A stretch of 64,000 nucleotides of DNA, from the IMG/VR virus record IMGVR_UViG_3300027899_000001, positions 270,373 to 334,372 of that record. One strand, given 5' to 3'. The position numbers were made by a program, and so were the translations under genes. The notes beneath the pieces are model-generated. The model was not told the DNA's origin. It made no database searches and worked only from the letters and a program-made list of their open reading frames with translations. Positions 58,044 through 63,621 of this stretch are shown here, piece after piece. The stretch is from a virus. How positions within the stretch are numbered: the first letter of the stretch is position 1; each line of letters starts with the position of its first letter.

Positions 58044-58113
58044 ACTCCACTGAGATTCGAACTCAGATCAAGAATTTAGGAAATTCTTATTCTAATCCAT
58101 TGAAATATGGAGT
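58044..58113 (-). tRNA. tRNA-Arg(CCT)
   Basis: 70 nt. Acceptor ACTCCAT/GTGGAGT, anticodon stem AGAAT/ATTCT with loop TTCCTAA (CCT), T-loop TTCGAAT. Confidence 0.92.
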
Positions 58114-58115
58114 CA

Positions 58116-59099
58116 TTAAAATTCAGGACATGGAAGAGCTCTCATTCGTTGTTTTCCATTTCTTTCAAAAAATCTATTAAATTCATAGATAAATGAAATT
58201 TCATGAGCTCCAACTGTTGCTCTATTGAGACTAGAAATTGTAAAATCGTAACTATAGCCAACAAATATATTTTTTGTTTTTAATCCTGCTAAACCTATAA
58301 CTGCATCTCCTGGTTGATTTGATAATCCTGGAATGCCTCTATACCAAAGTCCTAAAATAAGTGGAGGTCTTGCATAATAAACTCCTACATCTGCTTGATA
58401 AAACTTTCCTTGGGTTTGTAAATTAACTGCTAAAGAAACAACATCTTGTCGTTCTATTTTAAGTCTTTGTTTCTTTATTATTTGTATTCCTCCATATAAG
58501 TTTACCTTTACTGGAACTCTTGATTCATCTCCATAAAAAGAAATTTTAGGAGTTAACATATGATCTACTGTTACTCCACTCCATATTCTATCATTATACG
58601 CTATTATCGATGAAGCAAAGTCTATACTTGCTGAATTATCAAAAGTTGGTGGAATAACTGGAGGAGTATTGTTTATATTACTATTAAATATAAGTTTGTT
58701 AATATCTAATCCTAAATATTGAAATTTGAAATTAACACCAGGCCTTACATGCCATGTATTATTAATTTTAATATCATAAGAATATAAAGCTCCTATTGTT
58801 GTATTACTTAAATCTCCTGATCCTGCTACATCGTATGATGCAATTATTCCTATTCCTGAATTATATTGAGGTAACGCTTTATCAAATGAAACACTATAAG
58901 TGTTATAGATATTTGATATTCCAGGCCACTGATTTCTATAATTCATTGTTAATCTATAATCTTCTGTAGCACCTGCAAAAGATGGCGCTAACCATAACTT
59001 GTTGGCATAAAATTGTGAATACGTTGGATCTTGTGCAAAAGTATTTGAATAGATTACAAATAACAGAATAAATGAACATATGTATTTTACAATACGCAT
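58116..59099 (-). CDS. PorP/SprF-family outer-membrane protein
   Basis: 327 residues. Signal peptide (YICSFILLFVIYSNTFA/QDP), then the family opening DPTYSQFYANKLWLAPSFAGATEDYRLTMNYRNQWPGI, and barrel strands to the end (FVGYSYDFTISSLNRATVGAHEISFIYEF). PorP/SprF proteins associate with the T9SS and are usually encoded next to large type-B (CHU_C) cargo such as SprB, helping to export or anchor it. Here the type-B cargo is at 47682, about 8 kb away. Confidence 0.92.
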   Translation of the reverse strand: MRIVKYICSFILLFVIYSNTFAQDPTYSQFYANKLWLAPSFAGATEDYRLTMNYRNQWPGISNIYNTYSVSFDKALPQYNSGIGIIASYDVAGSGDLSNTTIGALYSYDIKINNTWHVRPGVNFKFQYLGLDINKLIFNSNINNTPPVIPPTFDNSASIDFASSIIAYNDRIWSGVTVDHMLTPKISFYGDESRVPVKVNLYGGIQIIKKQRLKIERQDVVSLAVNLQTQGKFYQADVGVYYARPPLILGLWYRGIPGLSNQPGDAVIGLAGLKTKNIFVGYSYDFTISSLNRATVGAHEISFIYEFNRFFERNGKQRMRALPCPEF

Positions 59100-59713
59100 T
59101 TTATTATATTTAATATATTATCGTTATATACTTCTAAATAATGTAATTCTATAATTTTCCATCCCTCGTTTTCAATTAAATTATGTCTATTTTGATAATA
59201 GGGTTTTAATGTTTTATTTTTATAATAATGTTGATTGCCATTAACTTCTATTCCTAATTTTAATTCAGGAAACGCTATATCTATTGAAAAATATCTATTT
59301 GGAAATAATGGTTGATATTCTTCTTCGAATGTTATCTTATTTTTCTTTAATATATCTTTTAAGTATTCACATGGTATCGAAATAAACTTTGTATTTTTTC
59401 TCCAGGGATGTTTTTCGGGGTTTTCTAATAAATACTGTTTTCTTTTATTAGACATTTGAATTTTTGTTTTTTCACTGTGGGTTTTTCCTTTATATGAAGG
59501 AGAATGTACTTTAATTCTTTTTTCTTTATATGATTTTGATAAAGTGTTTGCTTGTTTTTTTCTCTGCTCCGGTGTTATAGTAGATCTTACATAATTAAGG
59601 CCATTCACGTATATATTATATTTAGGATTTAATTTACACCATCTACTATGATTAGCTTTTTGAGATATTGTTAAATTTTCAAATTTTTTATTACAGTATT
59701 TACAAGATGTCAT
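59087..59713 (-). CDS. Vsr/DUF559-like homing endonuclease
   Basis: 208 residues. N-terminal zinc finger (CKYCNKKFENLTISQKANHSRWC), a NUMOD3-like basic middle (YKGKTHSEKTKIQMSNKRKQ) and a C-terminal nuclease of the Vsr/EDxHD type (RYFSIDIAFPELKLGIEVNGNQHYYK ... EGWKIIELHYLEV). Its stop overlaps the start of the PorP/SprF gene by 13 nt. Confidence 0.85.
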   Translation of the reverse strand: MTSCKYCNKKFENLTISQKANHSRWCKLNPKYNIYVNGLNYVRSTITPEQRKKQANTLSKSYKEKRIKVHSPSYKGKTHSEKTKIQMSNKRKQYLLENPEKHPWRKNTKFISIPCEYLKDILKKNKITFEEEYQPLFPNRYFSIDIAFPELKLGIEVNGNQHYYKNKTLKPYYQNRHNLIENEGWKIIELHYLEVYNDNILNIIKCVL

Positions 59714-59762
59714 AGTTTATTATATATATTCATGGATAAAATATGAGATTTATATATTTAGA

Positions 59763-59836
59763 GCCCTGGAAGGGATTCGAACCCTCATCGTTCCGTTACA
59801 TTACTACAGCTTAGAAGACTGCTATGATACCAGGGC
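59763..59836 (-). tRNA. D-arm-less tRNA-Arg(TCT)
   Basis: 74 nt. Perfect acceptor GCCCTGG/CCAGGGC. A 7-nt linker TATCATA stands where the D-arm should be. Anticodon stem GCAGT/GCTGT with loop CTTCTAA (TCT), an enlarged variable region of ~20 nt containing GTAAT, and T-arm GAGGG/CCCTT with TTCGAAT. Confidence 0.8.
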
Positions 59837-59848
59837 AAATTTTGTATC

Positions 59849-59925
59849 ATATGTGATACTTTGGAGTGAAAAACTACCATTAGTGTATCATATATAATTC
59901 ATTAGTATCATAAAAGATACTTTTT
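59849..59925. repeat. Short GTATCA/TGATAC inverted repeats between tRNAs
   Basis: Three copies of GTATCAT occur within ~70 nt, two of them in hairpins: GTATCA-TATG-TGATAC and AGTATC-loop-GATACT. The latter is followed by TTTTT on the plus strand and preceded by AAAAA. Possible processing or termination sites. Confidence 0.45.
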
Positions 59926-59927
59926 GT

Positions 59928-60001
59928 ACGTCCCAAGGGATTCGAACCCTTAATCTCAAGTTTCGTAGACTTGTGCATTTATCCAGTTGTGCTAGGGACG
60001 T
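59928..60001 (-). tRNA. tRNA-Arg(ACG)
   Basis: 74 nt. Perfect acceptor ACGTCCC/GGGACGT, anticodon stem CAAGT/ACTTG with loop CTACGAA (ACG), T-loop TTCGAAT. Reading CGU/CGC/CGA would need A34 deamination by TadA. Confidence 0.93.
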
Positions 60002-60002
60002 A

Positions 60003-60161
60003 TTAATAATGTGAAAGTTTACAGTGATTTTTTATATCCTGATAAATTCCAGATATAAAAAAATACATGAATAATGTTGGTGGTATAGTTATTCCTACAA
60101 CGAAAATAAGAAACCAGAAAACTATTATTATCATCAGAATTGCGAGTAATACGTTTATCAT
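60003..60161 (-). CDS. Small two-helix membrane protein
   Basis: 52 residues: MINVLLAILMIIIVFWFLIFVVGITIPPTLFMYFFISGIYQDI..., hydrophobic over most of its length. Ends next to tRNA-Arg(ACG). Function unknown. Confidence 0.55.
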   Translation of the reverse strand: MINVLLAILMIIIVFWFLIFVVGITIPPTLFMYFFISGIYQDIKNHCKLSHY

Positions 60162-60185
60162 GGCAGTGTTTGTTTAATTATATAT

Positions 60186-61049
60186 TTATTTTTTTATTAT
60201 CTTTAAAACTTGAATTATATTTCCTTTACTATAATCAGTTATAAGTAATATGTATAAACCGGATTTATAATTTAACATATCTATTAATACTGTTTCGCTC
60301 ATCATTTTTTCTTCATATAATAATGAAGCTTTTTGATCATATATTCTAAATACTATTCCTGTATTATCTTTTATTGATAAATTTAATTTATCAGTAACAG
60401 GATTAGGCCAAACATTAATATCAATTTTTATACTATCAACTGTAATAAATTCTTTAATAACAGGAATTAAAAGTAATTTTGTGCCATTTATTGTTTCAAA
60501 TGTAACTTCATCTGACATTACATAATCTCTGCAATCTGCCTCTGTTATTTGGCCTTCGGTTAAAGAAAGAAATAAAGTTTTATTACTTCCTATTCCATTA
60601 TAGATATTAAGCTTAAATTGAGTATCAAATGTTGTAATAATAGGTTCAACAAATAAGTATTGTCCAGTAAATAAATCGCTCCCTAATTCAGCTTTTCTTA
60701 ATGATGCATAATAAATCGTATCTACAGGACCTTCATATTTGTATATAATTAAATTTGTATTTCCTGTAGTTTTAAATTCAAATGTTACTATATCATTTGG
60801 AAAACCAAAATTTATTATCTTAAAATCATCTGGTTGTTTAAGACCATCCCAAACTCTCGCCGATAATAAAACCTTTGACCTGCAGATTATTCCTTGATTT
60901 TCATACCATGTACTATTTATTGTTCCTTCTGTTCCAAATCTTATTCTTCTAAAATTGGATTTATTACCTTTCAAAGAATCATATACAATATCTTGCGCAG
61001 ATATTGATAAAGACAATAACCAAAAAAGAATAATAAGAAATACTTTCAC
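60186..61049 (-). CDS. T9SS type-A cargo protein
   Basis: 287 residues. Signal peptide (VFLIILFWLLSLSISA/QDI), a beta-rich passenger of ~185 residues, and a C-terminal ~75-residue type-A sorting domain (INVWPNPVTDKLNLSI ... FRIYDQKASLLYEEKM ... INDM-like LIDMLNYKSGLYILLIT, ending VLKIIKK). The domain directs secretion through the T9SS followed by cleavage and anchoring. The passenger shows no enzyme motif. Confidence 0.88.
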   Translation of the reverse strand: MKVFLIILFWLLSLSISAQDIVYDSLKGNKSNFRRIRFGTEGTINSTWYENQGIICRSKVLLSARVWDGLKQPDDFKIINFGFPNDIVTFEFKTTGNTNLIIYKYEGPVDTIYYASLRKAELGSDLFTGQYLFVEPIITTFDTQFKLNIYNGIGSNKTLFLSLTEGQITEADCRDYVMSDEVTFETINGTKLLLIPVIKEFITVDSIKIDINVWPNPVTDKLNLSIKDNTGIVFRIYDQKASLLYEEKMMSETVLIDMLNYKSGLYILLITDYSKGNIIQVLKIIKK

Positions 61050-61116
61050 ACATCGGAATAATTTTTAGTATATACTATATATTCCTATTTAAGTTTTCTT
61101 CCTAATAATGACACTG

Positions 61117-61190
61117 GGTGAAATATGGGATTCGAACCCATGCCTCATGATTCACAGTCATGCATGCTTACCACTAACACTAAAATCACC
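61117..61190 (-). tRNA. tRNA-His(GTG)
   Basis: 74 nt. Anticodon stem CATGA/TCATG with loop CTGTGAA (GTG), T-loop TTCGAAT on ATGGG/CCCAT. The acceptor helix is weak at its inner end (two T-T mismatches), and the G-1 usual for tRNA-His would have to be added or taken from position 61191 (T here). Confidence 0.82.
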
Positions 61191-61192
61191 AT

Positions 61193-61369
61193 TTACTCTG
61201 TTTTTATAAAACGAATTTTGATTTCCTTTCCTTCTATATTAGATTTAAGATAAAGAAACATTTCTTCGCCTTCAATATTTTCATATACCATACTATTTTC
61301 AAAATTAAGATATGGTTTACCATCTACTTCTACAGCCGCTTTAATTTTTTCTTGTAATTTAACTTCCAT
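61193..61369 (-). CDS. Hypothetical 58-residue protein
   Basis: MEVKLQEKIKAAVEVDGKPYLNFENSMVYENIEGEEMFLYLKSNIEGKEIKIRFIKTE; a small beta-rich protein ending next to tRNA-His. It is directly followed upstream by another small gene. No family recognised. Confidence 0.55.
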   Translation of the reverse strand: MEVKLQEKIKAAVEVDGKPYLNFENSMVYENIEGEEMFLYLKSNIEGKEIKIRFIKTE

Positions 61370-61370
61370 A

Positions 61371-61604
61371 TTATTGTATCTGTATAAATTTTTCGTTTTC
61401 CATTCCTTTTCTTATCCATCTCATTAAAGTTATTGCTTTGAAAGTAGGATAAAGAAAAGTAGTTTTCCATTCATCTTCAGTAGAATCTATTTCTAATCGA
61501 TAAACAGAATTTTCAACAACTATCGCATAATATACTTTACCATCACATACGTGACTCATATGTGCTTCAGTTCCTTTAACTATTTCTTTTAATGTGTGTT
61601 TCAT
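61371..61604 (-). CDS. Hypothetical 77-residue protein
   Basis: MKHTLKEIVKGTEAHMSHVCDGKVYYAIVVENSVYRLEIDSTEDEW...FKAITLMRWIRKGMENEKFIQIQ. Its mixed fold recalls small phage and Bacteroidota proteins of unknown role. One nt from the next gene. Confidence 0.6.
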   Translation of the reverse strand: MKHTLKEIVKGTEAHMSHVCDGKVYYAIVVENSVYRLEIDSTEDEWKTTFLYPTFKAITLMRWIRKGMENEKFIQIQ

Positions 61605-61615
61605 ATTTTTATTTA

Positions 61616-61930
61616 TTAAAATAATTCATTTCCTGTAAAGGGTATTAATAATTTAGGGCTAATATAATAAAAATTTCGTTTATAATCAGCATAATTTACT
61701 AAATTACATTGCCAATATATTTTTTCAGTTCTTCCAATTGGTTCAAGCCAATAATAATAAAATTGTTCATTGGTTAGTTCTATAGGAATCGATTGTTTAA
61801 AATGAGATTTTAATGGAAGAATAATATGTTCTTTTGTTAATTCTACATAATCTCCTCTTCCTCCATGAACTACTCTTTCATATCCTTTTGCGAAAAGAGT
61901 GCCATCTTTAAAATATAAATTCCTAATCAT
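61616..61930 (-). CDS. Hypothetical 104-residue protein
   Basis: Start taken at MIRNLYFKDGTLFAKGYERVV (61930). The frame stays open upstream only because it reads through the tRNA-Met gene. Beta-rich with PIGRTEKIYWQCNLVNYADYKRNFYYISPKLLIPF. Function unknown. Confidence 0.6.
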   Translation of the reverse strand: MIRNLYFKDGTLFAKGYERVVHGGRGDYVELTKEHIILPLKSHFKQSIPIELTNEQFYYYWLEPIGRTEKIYWQCNLVNYADYKRNFYYISPKLLIPFTGNELF

Positions 61931-61952
61931 ATGTATTATATGAAATTTTGTA

Positions 61953-62022
61953 GCGGGTACTGGTTTCGAACCTGCGACCTTTGGGTTATGACTCCAACGC
62001 TCTGCCAACTGAGCTAACCCGC
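61953..62022 (-). tRNA. tRNA-Met(CAT), copy 1
   Basis: 70 nt. Acceptor GCGGGTT/TACCCGC, loop GTCATAA (CAT) on stem TTGGA/CCCAA, T-loop TTCGAAA. The 5' 37 nt overlap the 3' end of a homing-endonuclease frame. Elongator Met or, if lysidine-modified, Ile. Confidence 0.88.
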
Positions 62023-62744
62023 CATTTTATAAACTTATTAAATTCTTTTTCAACAAACATTTTATCATATCTGCCCATATCTTTTATTATATAAGGAATG
62101 TAACCCATATCTTTAATTTGTTTAATTTTAATTTTATCTCTATTTTGAACTTGTTCTACCGAATGTTTTTTATTTATTTTTTCATAATGCCATTTTCCAT
62201 TCCAAAGTACAGCAACTTTAATATCTTCTATAATTATATCTGCATCCCAACCATTAAACATTTGTTCATTTGTTAAAACTTTAATAAAATTTTGTATACA
62301 TAAATTTGCAAAATATATTTCATTTTTACTTCTTCTACTTTTAGATTGTAATTCTGCAGATTTTAAACCGCTTATACGATAAATATTTGATAAACATTCT
62401 TTTGAGCAACATTTTCTTCTTTTACGATATTCACATGTAAACTCCTTTCCACAGTTTTTACAAATACAAGAATAAATTTTCTTTTTTCGGTTTTTTCTTG
62501 CGCATGATACTGAACAACATATTTTATCTCTTCCATTCCATGGCACAATAAATATTTTTTTACATTGAGGGCATATTTTTTTAACTGCTGGATGCGCATT
62601 TTCATGAATAGCTTTACTTACTTTAGCATTTATTTCTTTTCTTTTAGCTTTCGTACTAAATCCTCTTGCACATTTGCTTGAACAAAATCTTCCTGAACCG
62701 TATGTTCCTTGTTGTTCTTTTCCACAATTTTCACAAATTTTCAT
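61986..62744 (-). CDS. Zinc-finger Vsr-like homing endonuclease
   Basis: 252 residues. Three zinc knuckles (ICENCGKEQQGTYGSGRFCSSKCARGF; ICPQCKKIF...CCSVSC; CKNCGKEF...KCCSKEC). The C-terminal Vsr/EDxHD nuclease reads SKNEIYFANLC, GWDADIIIEDIKVAVLWNGKWHYEKI and NRDKIKIKQIKDMGYIPYIIKD. The last ~12 residues (WRVSSVGRALES) are encoded by the adjacent tRNA-Met gene, so insertion beside the tRNA recruited it as a stop region. Confidence 0.85.
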   Translation of the reverse strand: MKICENCGKEQQGTYGSGRFCSSKCARGFSTKAKRKEINAKVSKAIHENAHPAVKKICPQCKKIFIVPWNGRDKICCSVSCARKNRKKKIYSCICKNCGKEFTCEYRKRRKCCSKECLSNIYRISGLKSAELQSKSRRSKNEIYFANLCIQNFIKVLTNEQMFNGWDADIIIEDIKVAVLWNGKWHYEKINKKHSVEQVQNRDKIKIKQIKDMGYIPYIIKDMGRYDKMFVEKEFNKFIKWRVSSVGRALES

Positions 62745-62856
62745 TGTTTATTTATTATATGTATAAACAATATAAAAGTTTTGAACTTGTGCATTTGTAG
62801 TGGACACCGGTACTGTACTGAAGTGAAACCAACGCACTCTTTGCATTTAATTTGGT

Positions 62857-62927
62857 GGCGGGAGGGGGAGTTGAACCCCCAACTAGAGCTTATGAAACTC
62901 TCGAGATGCCGATTTCTCTATCCCACA
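62857..62927 (-). tRNA. tRNA-Met(CAT), copy 2
   Basis: 71 nt. Acceptor TGTGGGA/TCCCGCC with a mismatched first pair (T1-C72), a feature shared with initiator tRNAs. D-stem GAGA/TCTC, anticodon stem AGAGT/GCTCT with loop TTCATAA (CAT), T-arm GGGGG/CCCCC with TTCAACT. The three G-C pairs typical of initiator anticodon stems are absent, so initiator, elongator or Ile2 cannot be settled. Confidence 0.82.
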
Positions 62928-62931
62928 GTGT

Positions 62932-63015
62932 GGAAGGTAAGGGATTCGAACCCATGTGAACTATTCGCCTCTTGCTTGTAAAGCAAGTGCTCTGAACCAG
63001 CTGAGCTAACCTTCC
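62932..63015 (-). tRNA. tRNA-Val(TAC) with long variable arm
   Basis: 84 nt. Acceptor GGAAGGT/ACCTTCC, normal D-arm (GCTC...GAGC), anticodon stem CTTGC/GCAAG with loop TTTACAA (TAC), T-loop TTCGAAT. The variable region is 15 nt (AGGCGAATAGTTCAC) where valine tRNAs normally have 5. Confidence 0.85.
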
Positions 63016-63024
63016 ATAAAAAGT

Positions 63025-63096
63025 GATCCCGGAGGGGCTCGAACCCTCGACTCCAACATTAAAAGTGTTGTACTCTGCCAACTGAGTTACGAAATC
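63025..63096 (-). tRNA. tRNA-Lys(TTT)
   Basis: 72 nt. Acceptor GATTTCG/CGGGATC, anticodon stem CAACA/TGTTG with loop CTTTTAA (TTT), T-arm GAGGG/CCCTC with TTCGAGC. Confidence 0.92.
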
Positions 63097-63098
63097 AG

Positions 63099-63178
63099 AT
63101 AGATAAGTAGGCAAACCGAATGTTCCCAATGTAGGGAGGCTATATATGCCCTTTAAGCTCGAAACGGAACTTATCTAT
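63099..63178 (-). ncRNA. Unassigned tRNA-sized structured RNA C
   Basis: A perfect 10-bp closing helix (ATAGATAAGT/ACTTATCTAT) encloses hairpins GGC-ATATATA-GCC and TCCC-TACATT-GGGA, with possible CCG/CGG pairing. It sits exactly between tRNA-Lys and tRNA-Ile and is tRNA-sized (80 nt), but has no standard T-arm. Function unknown; could be a very degenerate tRNA. Confidence 0.45.
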
Positions 63179-63182
63179 TTGT

Positions 63183-63260
63183 GGGCAGAATGGGATTCGA
63201 ACCCACATTTTCAACCAAATTACCTTGGTCGTGTGTATCAGACACGCTGGATATCTGTCC
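63183..63260 (-). tRNA. D-arm-less tRNA-Ile(GAT)
   Basis: 78 nt. Acceptor GGACAGA/TCTGCCC (one mismatch), a 7-nt linker TATCCAG in place of the D-arm, a perfect anticodon stem CGTGT/ACACG with loop CTGATAC (GAT), and T-arm ATGTGGG/CCCAT with TTCGAAT. A variable region of ~23 nt forms an ACCAA/TTGGT hairpin. The clearest of the three D-arm-less genes. Confidence 0.82.
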
Positions 63261-63270
63261 TAAAATTTGC

Positions 63271-63354
63271 GTTTGGTGAAGGATTCGAACCTTCGATCGG
63301 ATTTCTCTCGACGGATTAACAGTCCGTTGTCGTGGGCCACTTGACTAACCAAAC
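63271..63354 (-). tRNA. tRNA-Asn(GTT) with long variable region
   Basis: 84 nt. Perfect acceptor GTTTGGT/ACCAAAC, D-stem GTC/GAC, anticodon stem ACGGA/TCCGT with loop CTGTTAA (GTT), T-arm GAAGG/CCTTC with TTCGAAT. The variable region is 16 nt, unlike ordinary asparagine tRNAs. Confidence 0.87.
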
Positions 63355-63363
63355 TTAATTTGC

Positions 63364-63438
63364 GGGCGATAAGGGATTCGAACCCTCCTGATCTCCGAAG
63401 TGACAGTCCGGCGTCCACGCCAAGCAGACCCATCGCCC
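63364..63438 (-). tRNA. tRNA-Asp(GTC)
   Basis: 75 nt. Perfect acceptor GGGCGAT/ATCGCCC, anticodon stem CCGGA/TTCGG with loop CTGTCAC (GTC), T-loop TTCGAAT. Confidence 0.92.
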
Positions 63439-63442
63439 TGGT

Positions 63443-63467
63443 ATAGTAAGACTTGGGATCTTACTAT
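63443..63467. other. Isolated 9-bp hairpin with a 7-nt loop
   Basis: ATAGTAAGA and TCTTACTAT form a perfect stem; the plus-strand loop CTTGGGA looks like a tRNA-Pro(TGG) anticodon loop. No acceptor or T-arm can be built around it, so it may be a tRNA relic, a terminator or a processing signal. Confidence 0.4.
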
Positions 63468-63473
63468 CTTTGA

Positions 63474-63542
63474 CCTTTATTCAAGAACGCACTCTTTATA
63501 ATTTCCCAAATCATGTGTTCCAGACTTTCGATTTAATAAAGG
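63474..63542 (-). ncRNA. Degenerate tRNA-like RNA, possible Pro(GGG)
   Basis: Closing helix CCTTTATT/AATAAAGG (8 bp). An internal arm ATGAT/ATTAT carries a 7-nt loop TTGGGAA that would place GGG at 34-36. A further hairpin AAGA/TCTT lies in the T-arm position but lacks a TTCRA loop. 69 nt, tRNA spacing in the array. It could be a decayed or highly divergent tRNA-Pro. Confidence 0.4.
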
Positions 63543-63548
63543 ACTGTT

Positions 63549-63621
63549 CCCCTGATGGGAGTCGAACCCACATACAAACCCTCATTAAGAGTGAGGACCG
63601 GCGCCATTACGGATACAGAGG
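63549..63621 (-). tRNA. tRNA-Lys(CTT)
   Basis: 73 nt. Acceptor CCTCTG/CAGGGG, anticodon stem CCTCA/TGAGG with loop CTCTTAA (CTT), T-loop TTCGACT. Its 5' end carries the stop codon of the upstream HNH gene. Confidence 0.85.

Noticed and set aside
61931-62008. N-terminal extension of the 61616 gene (MAERWSHNPKVAGSKP...)
   Set aside because: It is simply translation of the tRNA-Met gene; the ATG at 61930 is the reasonable start.
62797-62850. Possible further structured RNA before tRNA-Met copy 2
   Set aside because: Only weak AGTG/CACT pairing could be found; not enough to support an element.
62890-63129. Open frame of 79 codons across tRNA-Met, tRNA-Val and tRNA-Lys
   Set aside because: It is made entirely of tRNA sequence read on the same strand and has the usual tRNA-derived pseudo-protein words.
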